34,414 nt of DNA from Clostridiales bacterium (GCA_015056055.1 SVHC01000031.1:1-34414); one strand, 5' to 3'. Counted from the first letter of the stretch, positions 1 through 8,137 are shown. Program-made: numbers and translations. Notes: generated by a model from the sequence alone, not told the origin.

Positions 1-1
1 T

Positions 2-1468
2 CAGCATCAGCATACCTTCATGCTGACCGGCGCTACGGAGAAGAGCTCTGAAACCTTTGCGCATACCGGCTTTACCATCGCACCGCCGCCGCTGCGCGTC
101 TATCTGCGCGACTATGAGCCCTTCAGCGGCTTCATGAATGTGGATTCCGCGGCGAAGATTTCGGGCATTGTATCTGCAAACTACGATATCACCTCTCTTG
201 CGGTTCAGTTCTTCCCCAGTGAAGACGGCAGCACCGTGGAATACAAGGTTATGCCCGGTGTGAAGAGCTTTGATCTGTCGGAACTGAATATCCGTGTCAG
301 CGACCTGGAACTCGATGCATACGAAATGCAGATTGTGGTTCAGGGCAATGGTGAGACGAAGATCGTCGGTCAGCGCAGCTTCTCGCTGACCACTGAAGCT
401 GTCCCTGACGGGTTTACAGTGGATTATGATCTGCTGTCCGCATTCATCGGCAATGCTGCAAACAGAGAACTGTTCAATGCGTATCAGGTGGATTACACGA
501 TGCGCATCGAAGAAAACATGACCGAAACAGAGCGGTTCAATCTGGTCATGTCCCAGCGCAAGGATTACAACAATGCTGCCATGCGCGATACGCTGGAGGA
601 AATTCTCGCCGGTGTGGATGACAAGGATACCTATCTCATCGAACTCTATAAGAAGGAAATCGCCGATTTCATTGTGGATATGGGCGAAGAGGCAGAGACC
701 TATCAGTATGACAATGCCATGGTACAAGCCATTGCAGCCTGCCTTGCGCAGACAAAGAAGATAGACATCGATTTCATCGGTAAGGAGTACGGCGCCATTG
801 CTGAATATGACACTCTGATGCTCAAGGGTATGGGCATTGCGATCGAAAAGGTCAAGGATACTACGGACTTTGCTGAAAATATCGGCAAACTGTCTGCGAT
901 TGTGGAAGATTTCTATAAGGATTATTCCCGCGGCATGGAGATCATGGAGTACCTTGAGACGCAGTATGTGGGCAATGCGCAGTATCAGTATGCGCTGGAA
1001 GAACTGAAGTGCGAATACTACAACAACAGTTATCGTGTGTTCAACAACCTGTTCACTTACGCTTACCAAAAGGCTGTCGAAGATTTGAACGATGCGGTGG
1101 CGGAGATCGCATTGAATGCTCTCAGCGGCGGATTGTTCAAGGTATATAAGATCGCAGGCTTTGCTGAGGAGGTTCTTGATAAGGTCTACGATATCTATGG
1201 CGATTCCAACGATTATGTTACCTACGCTATCCAGTGTGAAACCTATCAGAATGCACGCGCAGCTTACCGCGATATTTTTGATCTGGTCGCACAGGATACT
1301 TCAAACGTGGCGAACATCGCAAAGCTCCAGCGCTCCTTCGAAATCACCCGCCTGTCGGCTATCCGCGCATTGGAAACGTTGATGGATATGAAGTCATATT
1401 CCTGCATCGACTATACTTATCCCATGATGCATCTCAGGGAATTGAAAAAGCTGATGCCTGGATTCTGA
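2..1468 (+). CDS. 3' part of an unrecognised, probably exported protein (5' end outside window)
   Basis: The frame is open from base 2 to the TGA at 1466-1468, so the first ATG (base 20) is probably not the start and the N terminus lies outside the window. About 488 codons are visible. The first ~130 residues look like a beta-sandwich of the Ig/Fn3 type: alternating hydrophobic strands, with a segment resembling the I-S-G-I-V-S-A pattern seen in adhesive or stalk domains of secreted proteins. The remaining ~350 residues are acidic and look mostly helical, with many Tyr, Glu and Asp and no clear membrane segment. I recognise no catalytic motif and do not assign a function. The Ig-like start and acidic composition suggest an extracellular protein, but the signal peptide that would show this is missing. 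A perfect 16-bp hairpin follows the stop. Confidence 0.75.
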   Translation, partial: QHQHTFMLTGATEKSSETFAHTGFTIAPPPLRVYLRDYEPFSGFMNVDSAAKISGIVSANYDITSLAVQFFPSEDGSTVEYKVMPGVKSFDLSELNIRVSDLELDAYEMQIVVQGNGETKIVGQRSFSLTTEAVPDGFTVDYDLLSAFIGNAANRELFNAYQVDYTMRIEENMTETERFNLVMSQRKDYNNAAMRDTLEEILAGVDDKDTYLIELYKKEIADFIVDMGEEAETYQYDNAMVQAIAACLAQTKKIDIDFIGKEYGAIAEYDTLMLKGMGIAIEKVKDTTDFAENIGKLSAIVEDFYKDYSRGMEIMEYLETQYVGNAQYQYALEELKCEYYNNSYRVFNNLFTYAYQKAVEDLNDAVAEIALNALSGGLFKVYKIAGFAEEVLDKVYDIYGDSNDYVTYAIQCETYQNARAAYRDIFDLVAQDTSNVANIAKLQRSFEITRLSAIRALETLMDMKSYSCIDYTYPMMHLRELKKLMPGF

Positions 1469-1506
1469 TTTCATTCTCACGGGTAAATACGTCGGATAAA
1501 AGATAC

Positions 1507-1550
1507 AAGCAGCTGCTGATGCTTACGGCATCAGCAGCTGCTTCGTTTGT
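1507..1550 (+). terminator. Perfect 16-bp hairpin downstream of the first gene
   Basis: The arms 1507-1522 and 1528-1543 are exactly complementary around a 5-nt loop. What follows is only weakly T-rich (cgtttgtc). It is probably the 3' end of the plus-strand transcript, but the T-tract is poor for an intrinsic terminator. Confidence 0.6.
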
Positions 1551-1555
1551 CAAAG

Positions 1556-1581
1556 AAAAACCACCGGCTTAATGCCGATGG
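1556..1581 (-). terminator. Intrinsic terminator of the ferredoxin/NapH/macro operon
   Basis: Read on the minus strand, an 8-bp stem with one G-U-type pair (1561-1568 with 1574-1581, loop 1569-1573) is followed by TTTTTCTTTG. It lies 48 bases beyond the macro-domain stop codon. Confidence 0.75.
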
Positions 1582-1629
1582 ATAAAAGGATTAGGCTGTG
1601 CACAAAAAAGGACTTCTAAGTGCTCGCCA

Positions 1630-2163
1630 TTAAATCATATCGTCAAATACCTTCTGTGCCTCCTGCATTTCCCTGGCGGAGAAAGCGCACAGTTTTACAT
1701 CCACATTGTAGTTCGGATAGTCCGATACAAATTTCCTGTATGCCCGGCAGCATTGTTTTGCAGACTCGGCAGCGGGGTTATCCAAAGAACCACCGAAAAT
1801 ACCGGAACTGATCAGCGGGAAAGAAATGCTGTGCAGCCCGTTATCCATCAGCACATACAGCGAATTGTAGTACGCATCAAACAGTTCTTTGAACGCATCG
1901 GGGGTTCTTCCAAAATCGGGACCGACGGCGTGGATGATGTATCCGGCATTGGTCATATTAAATGCCGGTGTTATAACCGCTGATCCATCTTTGAGCGGCG
2001 TTTTGTATTTGCTGCAGGCAGCCGTCAGCGCTGCCATACCGGCCTTTTTGAAAATAACACCACAGATACCGCCGCCTGCCCATAATCCGCTGTTGGCAGC
2101 GTTGACAACGGCATCGACGGTCTGATCGGCGCAGGATGCGTTTAGCAATGTAATCTTACTCAT
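1630..2163 (-). CDS. Macro-domain (ADP-ribose-binding) protein
   Basis: A stand-alone macro domain of 177 residues. Near the N terminus it has the family hallmark V-V-N-A-A-N-S followed by a glycine-rich loop (W-A-G-G-G-I-C-G), then a strand with G-Y-I-I-H-A-V-G-P, then F-P-L-I-S-S-G-I-F-G-G, the second phosphate-binding loop. Macro domains bind ADP-ribose and often hydrolyse ADP-ribosylated proteins, nucleic acids or O-acetyl-ADP-ribose; which of these applies here cannot be read from sequence. The ATG at 2163 is preceded by only a weak GGCGGC-like ribosome site. The upstream NapH-like gene ends 21 bases away on the same strand, and a terminator follows, so this is the last gene of a three-gene operon. 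The link between a macro domain and Fe-S electron-transfer proteins is unexplained. Confidence 0.9.
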   Translation of the reverse strand: MSKITLLNASCADQTVDAVVNAANSGLWAGGGICGVIFKKAGMAALTAACSKYKTPLKDGSAVITPAFNMTNAGYIIHAVGPDFGRTPDAFKELFDAYYNSLYVLMDNGLHSISFPLISSGIFGGSLDNPAAESAKQCCRAYRKFVSDYPNYNVDVKLCAFSAREMQEAQKVFDDMI

Positions 2164-2184
2164 GGAGTATTTTTGCCGCCTTTC

Positions 2185-2754
2185 TCACAGTTTTTCTTTT
2201 GCTTTTAGCTTGCAGATAGCCTGAGTCATTGTACCCATGGGGCAGAAGGTACACCATGTACGGGGTTTGAAGATGATGTTGACCACGAAACCGATGATGG
2301 TGGATGTGAGCATGATGCTGTAAAAACCAAAGGCGAACTGCGCGACCCAATCTGCTACCGTACCCGCAGTATAAGTCCATCCCCAGGGAATGCGGAACAT
2401 CCACAGCAGTTTGATGGCTTCACGCAGGCTCTCGGCGCCGGCTGCAACCAGATAGGTCTGAAAAATCATAATGCCAAACATGGAAAGGAAGAATGCCAGA
2501 AAGCCATACCGGAACCATTTGGAGGAAAGCCAGCGGGGAGCTTTGGTATTGCGGGAGCATTTGCCGCAAACGCCGAAAAGCTGACCTCTGCCGCAGTAAC
2601 GGTTGCAGAAAGCCTTGCTGCCTTTCAGAAGCGCAACAAACAGAGGTACCAAAAAATCGATCATTCCCAGCCAGGCAAACAGAATGTTGAAAAATCCGAG
2701 GGCAAAATAGATGATCGTCCAGATCCATAAGTAATTGTACCAATGCTTTTTCAT
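2185..2754 (-). CDS. NapH-like 4Fe-4S membrane protein
   Basis: A 189-residue protein with about four membrane segments (roughly residues 10-42, 82-102, 138-162). Cysteine pairs sit at C50/C54 and C63/C66, with C168 and C171 in a C-T-F-C-P motif. The layout of membrane helices plus Cys motifs resembles NapH/RdxA/CcoG-type polyferredoxin membrane proteins, which pass electrons across or along the membrane; it is shorter than typical NapH. The ATG at 2754 is chosen because it overlaps the ferredoxin stop codon as ATGA, indicating translational coupling. A longer in-frame start at 2829 would lie inside the ferredoxin gene and lacks that logic. The obvious electron donor is the ferredoxin encoded just upstream. 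The acceptor is unknown because no reductase is present nearby. Confidence 0.85.
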   Translation of the reverse strand: MKKHWYNYLWIWTIIYFALGFFNILFAWLGMIDFLVPLFVALLKGSKAFCNRYCGRGQLFGVCGKCSRNTKAPRWLSSKWFRYGFLAFFLSMFGIMIFQTYLVAAGAESLREAIKLLWMFRIPWGWTYTAGTVADWVAQFAFGFYSIMLTSTIIGFVVNIIFKPRTWCTFCPMGTMTQAICKLKAKEKL

Positions 2755-2948
2755 TTGTTTTCGTTCCTTTCTGCCACGGTGATGCATCCGGCGGGGCAGG
2801 ATTTGGCGCACAGACCGCAGCCGACGCATTTGGCTTCATCCACAAATGCATAGCACCCTTTATAAATGGAAATGGCGTTCTTGCGGCAGGTCTTCATGCA
2901 GACTCCGCAGGCTACGCAGATGTTTTTGTCCACGGCAGCAAGTTTCAT
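2751..2948 (-). CDS. 2[4Fe-4S] ferredoxin
   Basis: A 65-residue bacterial-type ferredoxin with two C-x2-C-x2-C-x3-C clusters: C11, C14, C17, C21 and C41, C44, C47, C51, the last followed by Pro. Two extra cysteines (C32, C55) are present. The protein should carry two [4Fe-4S] clusters and act as a cytosolic one-electron carrier. Its ATG at 2948 has an AAGGAAGTG ribosome site about 10 bases upstream. Its stop overlaps the start of the NapH-like gene (ATGA), so the two are probably made in similar amounts and may form a donor/acceptor pair at the membrane. It is the first gene of the minus-strand operon, with its own promoter at 2983-3011. Confidence 0.93.
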   Translation of the reverse strand: MKLAAVDKNICVACGVCMKTCRKNAISIYKGCYAFVDEAKCVGCGLCAKSCPAGCITVAERNENK

Positions 2949-2982
2949 AATCGGTCACACTTCCTTACATTTGAATACCTAA

Positions 2983-3011
2983 ATAATACACGAATATGCG
3001 AAGGAATGCAA
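2983..3011 (-). promoter_or_regulatory. Promoter of ferredoxin operon
   Basis: Read on the minus strand: TTGCAT (3011-3006), a 17-bp spacer, then TATTAT (2988-2983). It sits about 35 bases upstream of the ferredoxin ATG and is divergent from the GNAT promoter. Confidence 0.6.
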
Positions 3012-3041
3012 GGGAATATGCGGCGGGCAAGTGTTGAGCTA

Positions 3042-3070
3042 TTGAAGAAAAGCGCGTTTTATGATATTCT
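3042..3070 (+). promoter_or_regulatory. Promoter of GNAT gene
   Basis: TTGAAG (3042-3047), a 17-bp spacer and TATTCT (3065-3070) precede the acetyltransferase start at 3141, leaving a leader of about 65 bases. Confidence 0.55.
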
Positions 3071-3140
3071 CTAATGGGAGCGAAGGAGCAGTGGCAAAAT
3101 ATCATACAGAGATCATGGGACAATCAACCGGAGGTAAATT

Positions 3141-3794
3141 ATGCAAAATCTGACGATACGCCCGGAAACGGAAAAGGATTACAGGGCGGTTGAAAATCTT
3201 ACGCGCGAGGCATTCTGGAACGTATATAAGCCCGGCGCGGACGAGCATTATTTTGTACATACGATGCGTTCACACCCGGATTTCATTCCGGAGCTCGCGT
3301 TTGTGGCGGAAAAAGACGGGGAGATCATCGGCAACATCATGTACACCAAGGCATGGCTGGAAGATGAAAACGGTGAGAGAAAAGAGATACTTTCCTTTGG
3401 GCCGCTGTGCGTTGCGCCGAAGTATCAGAGACAAAAGCTTGGCAAGCTCCTGATTGAGCATTCCTTTGCGGCGGCTCACGAGATGGGCTACGATGTGAAC
3501 ATCAATTTTGGCAATCCCGGCAACTATGTCAGCCGTGGATTTGTAAGCTGCAAAAAGAAGAATGTCAGCTTTGTGGTTCCCGGCAATTTTCCTACGGCTT
3601 TGCTGGTGGCAGAGTTGGTCCCCGGCGCGCTGGACGGCAGAAAATGGATGTATATTCCCAGCACTGCGGCGGACTGCTGCGAGGATACCGATGCCGTGGA
3701 AGCATTTGATGCGACCTTCCCGCCGAAGGAAAAGGCATGGATGCCGAGTCAGGAAGAATTCTATATTTACAGCCATTCATCGGTGGTTCGATGA
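3141..3794 (+). CDS. GNAT-family N-acetyltransferase
   Basis: A 217-residue acetyltransferase of the GNAT fold, closest in character to the YhbS-like group (COG3153). The N-terminal strand has L-T-I-R-P-E-T-E-K-D-Y. The acetyl-CoA-binding motif A is visible as L-C-V-A-P-K-Y-Q-R-Q-K-L-G-K-L-L around residues 92-107, where the Q-x2-L-G-K loop replaces the textbook R/Q-x2-G-x-G/A. It would transfer an acetyl group from acetyl-CoA to an amine; the substrate is not predictable. The ATG at 3141 follows a GGAGGT site (3130-3135) at good spacing. It has its own promoter and terminator, so it is monocistronic. Confidence 0.88.
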   Translation: MQNLTIRPETEKDYRAVENLTREAFWNVYKPGADEHYFVHTMRSHPDFIPELAFVAEKDGEIIGNIMYTKAWLEDENGERKEILSFGPLCVAPKYQRQKLGKLLIEHSFAAAHEMGYDVNINFGNPGNYVSRGFVSCKKKNVSFVVPGNFPTALLVAELVPGALDGRKWMYIPSTAADCCEDTDAVEAFDATFPPKEKAWMPSQEEFYIYSHSSVVR

Positions 3795-3851
3795 TGCATT
3801 TTATCCGGCATACGGATGAAACAACGCGAAAACACATCTGCTTGGAGAAGA

Positions 3852-3885
3852 GGAGCTGCACCATAACAGGGGCGGCTTCTTTTTT
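3852..3885 (+). terminator. Terminator of GNAT gene
   Basis: An 8-bp stem with G-U pairs (3852-3859 with 3872-3879) is followed directly by six T (3880-3885). Confidence 0.65.
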
Positions 3886-3929
3886 AGGGTTTGATGAAAA
3901 AACATTCAACTGCAGGTTGAGCGTTCCAG

Positions 3930-3992
3930 AAAAATGCGTCATTGTGATTTGGGGCATGTGCCGCTATAATATCAGCAGAAGGACGCATTTTT
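3930..3992 (+). promoter_or_regulatory. XRE promoter flanked by an 11-bp inverted repeat (putative operator pair)
   Basis: TTGTGA (3942-3947), 17 bp, TATAAT (3965-3970) forms a near-consensus promoter. Exactly complementary 11-mers lie just outside it: aaaaatgcgtc at 3930-3940 and gacgcattttt at 3982-3992. The left arm abuts the -35 and the right arm falls just after the expected start of transcription. The arrangement suggests two half-operators for the downstream regulator, or a DNA loop; that is inference. Confidence 0.6.
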
Positions 3993-4017
3993 CAGGAAAT
4001 CAGGAGGAACAATCGAT

Positions 4018-5082
4018 ATGGATATTGGAAACAGAATTCGTAAGTTTCGCTATAAGGCATCCCTTACACAGGAACAGCTTGCCGAAAAACTGGGCGTAAG
4101 CGCGCAGGCGGTATCCAAATGGGAAAATTCAGCGGCAATGCCGGATATCGTGTTGCTGCCGGAGTTGGCAGAGGTGTTTGGTGTTTCGATCGATGAACTG
4201 TTTGATCTGACCGTAGACCAGAAGCTGCGGCGCATTGAAAACCGGATGGAGATGCAGGATGAGCTGCTGCCGGATGTATTCCGCGAGTATGAAGAATTCC
4301 TAAGGGAACAAATGGAGGGCGGTGAACATAAGCAGAAGGCGACCGGCTTGCTGGCGCATCTTTATCACCACCGGATTGAATCCTTTGCAAGGAAGGCTGC
4401 ATTCTATGCGCGCGAGGCAATCCGCATGGCGCCTGAAAAGAAGGATTGCCAGTGGATCCTGCAAAAGGCGGAAGGCAGCGCTGCGTGGGATTGGAACACT
4501 GCCAATCACAGCCGGACTATAGATTTCTATAAAAAGGTAATTGAGGAGGATTCCATTGAACCCCAAACGCCTCTGCCGTATTTTTACCTGATCGATAATC
4601 TGATTGCCGACCACCGGACGAAGGAAGCGGCGGAATATTTGAAACGCTTTGCACAGCTTCCCGCGCACAGACCGTTTATGGTTCCGGTATATGAAGCAGC
4701 CATAGCGCTTGCGGAATTTGATGAGGGGAAAGCCGATGCTATCATGGAGAAGACTTTAGGGGATTTTGCGGGAGAAACGGCAATACTTTTTGAAGCGGCG
4801 CAGTATTATGCCCGGAAATGCGACTATGAAAAGGCGATTTATTACTATGAGGCATCCTATGCGGCGGAGGAAGACTGCAAGCCGCGCTTTACGGATGCTC
4901 TGGAAGGAGTCGCGATCATTTATGAAATTCAGGGTGAATATCAAAAGGCTGTGGACGCGCGAAGCCGCATTCTGGAAGCTTTGAAAAAGGAATGGGGCTT
5001 TTCGGAGGAAACCGTTGTACATCAGGCGGAGCAGGAACTTGACCGACTGATAAAAATGGCATCTGATGCAGGTTCCAGATAA
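4018..5082 (+). CDS. XRE-family transcriptional regulator with TPR-like C-terminal region
   Basis: 354 residues. Residues 6-60 form a canonical XRE helix-turn-helix: T-Q-E-Q-L-A-E-K-L-G-V-S as helix 2 and turn, then A-Q-A-V-S-K-W-E-N as the recognition helix, ending in the usual S-I-D-E-L-F-D-L. A charged helical linker follows (about 65-105). The rest (about 110-350) is helical with repeated A-x-x-Y-x-x-x-x-x-Y/F-x-x-A patterns typical of tetratricopeptide repeats, which in such regulators often bind a peptide or partner protein. The ATG at 4018 follows AGGAGG (4002-4007). It is transcribed alone from the palindrome-flanked promoter at 3942-3970, and self-regulation is likely but inferred. 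A MATE exporter follows, with its own promoter. Confidence 0.9.
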   Translation: MDIGNRIRKFRYKASLTQEQLAEKLGVSAQAVSKWENSAAMPDIVLLPELAEVFGVSIDELFDLTVDQKLRRIENRMEMQDELLPDVFREYEEFLREQMEGGEHKQKATGLLAHLYHHRIESFARKAAFYAREAIRMAPEKKDCQWILQKAEGSAAWDWNTANHSRTIDFYKKVIEEDSIEPQTPLPYFYLIDNLIADHRTKEAAEYLKRFAQLPAHRPFMVPVYEAAIALAEFDEGKADAIMEKTLGDFAGETAILFEAAQYYARKCDYEKAIYYYEASYAAEEDCKPRFTDALEGVAIIYEIQGEYQKAVDARSRILEALKKEWGFSEETVVHQAEQELDRLIKMASDAGSR

Positions 5083-5173
5083 ACGGCAGCGGGATTATGT
5101 GCGTGCCGGCGGGGATGTGCGCGGCTAACCTTGGTTTTTCAGCTCTCTGCTTCAAAGTTTTCGTATTTTCTCT

Positions 5174-5202
5174 TTCATACTTTGCGGAGTCTGCGGTATA
5201 AT
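5174..5202 (+). promoter_or_regulatory. Promoter of MATE exporter gene
   Basis: TTCATA (5174-5179), a 17-bp spacer, and a perfect TATAAT (5197-5202), 36 bases before the ATG at 5239. Confidence 0.6.
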
Positions 5203-5238
5203 GGATGCATAAATTTCGCACGAAAGAAGAGACACATT

Positions 5239-6594
5239 ATGGCACAGCCGAAAAATTCCATGGTCACTGACCTGACCGGCGGCAGCGTTACAAAGCTGCT
5301 TTTGAAATTTGCATTCCCGCTGTTTATCTCCAATGCGCTGCAGGCGATTTACAACATCGTCGATATGGTCATCGTAGGGCAGTATATCGGCGGCGCGGGT
5401 ATGTCTGCCGTATCCATCGGCGGCGACCTTCTGCACCTTCTGACCTTTGTCGCAATGGGCTTTTCCTCTGCGGGTCAGGTTCTGATTGCACAGGCGGTTG
5501 GCGCGAAAGATTCGGATCGGGTGAAGAAAACCATCGGAACGATGTTTACCTTCCTTCTGGCGGTATCGATTTTGATCTCTGTCGGAGGATTTTGCATCCG
5601 CAGCTGGATGCTGGGCGTTCTGAATACGCCTGCCGAGTCCTATGCATACACGATGGATTACACCGTTACCTGCCTTGTGGGTCTGGTGTTCATTTACGGC
5701 TATAACATTGTCAGCGCCATTCTGCGCGGCATGGGCGACAGCCGCCGTCCGTTTGTATTCATTGCGATTGCGGCGGTTGTAAATATCGTGCTGGACTTTG
5801 TGTTCGTTGCGGGCATGGGCATGGAGGTATTCGGCGCGGCTCTTGCAACGGTTATCAGCCAGGCGATCAGCTTTATCATTTCCATTGTGTACCTCTATCG
5901 CAACCGTGAAAGCTTCGGATTTGACTTTAAGCTCGCAAGCTTCGCTATGGAGAGAAATGCGCTCAGGAGCATTCTGGCGCTGGGCATTCCGATGGCAATC
6001 CAGTCTGCGGCGATCAATATTTCCAAAATCGTACTCACTGCATGGATCAACCTGTACGGCGTGGTATTCTCCGCACTGTCGGGCATTTACAATAAGGTCA
6101 ACATGATGATCGGCATTGTATCCAACTCCTTCACCACTGCGGGCAGCAGCATGGTAGGTCAGAATCTGGGTGCAAAGAAGTACGAACGCGTACCGAAGAT
6201 CATGTTCACCGTTGGCGTGTGCGGTATGATCATCTCTGTTGCATGCTCACTGGCGGTACTGTTCTTCTCCGATCAGATTTTTGATATGTTCACCACGGAT
6301 GCAGAGGTTCTGAAACTGGGCTACATTCTGGTATGGCCGATGATTTTGAATTTCTTCGGCTCGGCAACCCGCAGCATCAGCTTCTCCCTGATCAACGGTT
6401 CCGGCAATACCAAGCTGAATTTTGCTGTCGCCATTATTGATGGAATGATCAGCCGCATCGGTATTGCGGCGGTTCTGGGTTTTGCCGTCGGCATGGGCTG
6501 CGAAGGCTTCTGGTACGGCGATGCACTGGCGGGCTTTATGCCGCTGGTAATCGGTATGTGCTATTTCTTCTCCGGAAGGTGGAAGAACAGATAA
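5239..6594 (+). CDS. MATE-family multidrug/metabolite exporter
   Basis: 451 residues, the standard MATE length, with about twelve hydrophobic segments. The N terminus (T-D-L-T-G-G-S-V-T-K-L-L-L-K-F-A-F-P-L) and the early segment I-Y-N-I-V-D-M-V-I-V-G-Q-Y-I-G are typical of the DinF/NorM-related bacterial MATE clade. The second half repeats the pattern with I-M-G-S/A-type helices, I-S-G-I-Y-N-K and an Q-N-L-G-A stretch, as expected of the internal duplication. It would export organic cations or metabolites in exchange for Na+ or H+; the substrate is unknown. The ATG at 5239 is used although the ribosome site (AAAGAAGA) is weak; an upstream in-frame extension to 5131 precedes the promoter and is rejected. 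A strong terminator follows. Confidence 0.92.
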   Translation: MAQPKNSMVTDLTGGSVTKLLLKFAFPLFISNALQAIYNIVDMVIVGQYIGGAGMSAVSIGGDLLHLLTFVAMGFSSAGQVLIAQAVGAKDSDRVKKTIGTMFTFLLAVSILISVGGFCIRSWMLGVLNTPAESYAYTMDYTVTCLVGLVFIYGYNIVSAILRGMGDSRRPFVFIAIAAVVNIVLDFVFVAGMGMEVFGAALATVISQAISFIISIVYLYRNRESFGFDFKLASFAMERNALRSILALGIPMAIQSAAINISKIVLTAWINLYGVVFSALSGIYNKVNMMIGIVSNSFTTAGSSMVGQNLGAKKYERVPKIMFTVGVCGMIISVACSLAVLFFSDQIFDMFTTDAEVLKLGYILVWPMILNFFGSATRSISFSLINGSGNTKLNFAVAIIDGMISRIGIAAVLGFAVGMGCEGFWYGDALAGFMPLVIGMCYFFSGRWKNR

Positions 6595-6604
6595 TAAGTC
6601 AAAG

Positions 6605-6632
6605 CGGCATTCTGAATCGGAATGCCGTTTTT
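6605..6632 (+). terminator. Terminator of MATE gene
   Basis: Stem 6605-6612 / 6620-6627 (8 bp, 7-nt loop) followed by TTTTT (6628-6632). Confidence 0.85.
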
Positions 6633-6660
6633 ATGTGCGAATTTTGCCCAATGCGCGTCA

Positions 6661-6689
6661 TTGAAACATCTTTTCGGCTGTGGTATAAT
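6661..6689 (+). promoter_or_regulatory. Promoter of FAD-dependent oxidoreductase gene
   Basis: TTGAAA (6661-6666), 17 bp, TATAAT (6684-6689). A small inverted repeat (tatgcg 6703-6708 / cgcata 6716-6721) lies in the leader just downstream. Confidence 0.75.
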
Positions 6690-6766
6690 TATTTTAGCAG
6701 GGTATGCGTTATTTTCGCATAAAACGGGATTATATATAAACGGACTCTTTGGAAGGAGAGGATAAC

Positions 6767-8137
6767 GTGAATTATGATGTAATTATTATTGGCGCAGGTC
6801 CGGGCGGTATTTTTGCGGCATATGAACTGATGCAGCTGAAACCTGAATTGAAAGTTGCCGTATTTGAAGCGGGAAATGAACTGGCCAAGCGCCGCTGCCC
6901 GATTGACGGGGACAAGATCAAAAGTTGCATAAACTGCAAAAGCTGTTCCATTATGAGTGGCTTTGGCGGTGCGGGTGCCTTTTCCGACGGGAAATACAAT
7001 ATTACCAACGATTTCGGCGGTACGCTTTACGAATACATCGGCAAGCGACGTGCACTGGAACTGATGCACTATGTGGACAAGATCAATCTGAGCCATGGCG
7101 GCGAGGGTACGAAGCTGTACACTACCGCGGGCAGCCGGTTTAAGACGATCTGTATTCAGAACGACCTGCATCTGCTGGATGCTTCCGTGCGTCATCTGGG
7201 TACCGATATCAATTTCATTGTGCTGGAAAATCTGTATGCAGAGCTGAAGGAAAAGGTGGAATTCTTCTTCAACACGCCTGTGCAGACGGTTGCGCGTCTG
7301 GAAGAAGGATACGAAGTCAAGTGCGCAGACGCATCGTACAGCAGCAAGGAGTGCATCATTTCCGTCGGACGCAGCGGCAGCAAATGGATGGAAAAGGTAT
7401 GCCGCGAACTGAAGATTCCCACAAAGTCCAACCGCGTGGATATCGGCGTGCGCGTAGAGCTGCCTGCTGCCGTATTCGCCCACCTGACGGATGAACTGTA
7501 TGAAAGCAAAATCGTATATCGCACGGAGAAATACGGCGACCGCGTGCGCACATTCTGCATGAATCCCAAGGGCGCGGTGGTAAGTGAGAATACCAACGGC
7601 ATTATTACCGTAAACGGTCACAGCTATGAGGACCCGGCCCGCCAGACGGAAAACACCAACTTCGCGCTGCTGGTTGCAAAGCATTTTTCCGAACCGTTCA
7701 AGGATTCCAACGGATACGGCGAAAGCATTGCCCGCCTGAGCAATATGCTGGGCGGCGGCGTAATCGTGCAGCGGTTCGGCGATCTGATCAGAGGACGTCG
7801 TTCCACGCCCGGCCGCATTGAGGAGGCATTTGTAACGCCGACCCTGAGCGCAACGCCCGGCGATCTGAGCCTGGTTCTGCCCAAGCGCATTCTGGACGGC
7901 ATTATCGAGATGATCTATGCGCTGGATAAGGTCGCGCCCGGTACGGCAAACGAGGATACGCTGCTCTACGGCGTTGAGGTCAAGTTCTACAATATGGAAG
8001 TGGAAGTCAGCGACAAACTGGAATCCCGCTATAAGGGTTTGTATGTTATCGGTGACGGAAGCGGAATCACGCATTCCCTGTCGCATGCTTCGGCAAGCGG
8101 CGTGCACGTTGCAAGGAATATTGCGGAGAACAGATAA
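6767..8137 (+). CDS. FAD-dependent oxidoreductase (COG2509-like) with Cys cluster
   Basis: 456 residues. The N terminus is a Rossmann dinucleotide fold: Y-D-V-I-I-I-G-A-G-P-G-G (G9-x-G11-x-x-G14), then E34 at the end of strand 2 to bind the ribose of FAD. Next come cysteines C44, C54, C57, C60 and S-G-F-G-G-A-G-A-F-S-D-G-K, a block I associate with the predicted FAD-dependent dehydrogenases of COG2509. The C terminus has the second FAD motif (Y-V-I-G-D-G-S-G-I-T, then S-L-S-H-A-S-A-S-G). The start is GTG at 6767, because GGAAGGAGAGG (6751-6761) lies at proper distance; an in-frame TTG at 6749 overlaps that site and is rejected. It is monocistronic with its own promoter and terminator. The substrate is unknown. 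Confidence 0.88.
   Translation: MNYDVIIIGAGPGGIFAAYELMQLKPELKVAVFEAGNELAKRRCPIDGDKIKSCINCKSCSIMSGFGGAGAFSDGKYNITNDFGGTLYEYIGKRRALELMHYVDKINLSHGGEGTKLYTTAGSRFKTICIQNDLHLLDASVRHLGTDINFIVLENLYAELKEKVEFFFNTPVQTVARLEEGYEVKCADASYSSKECIISVGRSGSKWMEKVCRELKIPTKSNRVDIGVRVELPAAVFAHLTDELYESKIVYRTEKYGDRVRTFCMNPKGAVVSENTNGIITVNGHSYEDPARQTENTNFALLVAKHFSEPFKDSNGYGESIARLSNMLGGGVIVQRFGDLIRGRRSTPGRIEEAFVTPTLSATPGDLSLVLPKRILDGIIEMIYALDKVAPGTANEDTLLYGVEVKFYNMEVEVSDKLESRYKGLYVIGDGSGITHSLSHASASGVHVARNIAENR

Noticed and set aside
5083-5160. Possible terminator after the XRE-TPR gene
   Set aside because: Only short, imperfect pairings (around 5100-5145) and a single TTTTT after a weak AACC/GGTT stem; not convincing.
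6689-8107. 472-codon minus-strand frame opposite the FAD oxidoreductase
   Set aside because: It is the antisense of a well-supported gene, overlaps its promoter, and has no family motifs.
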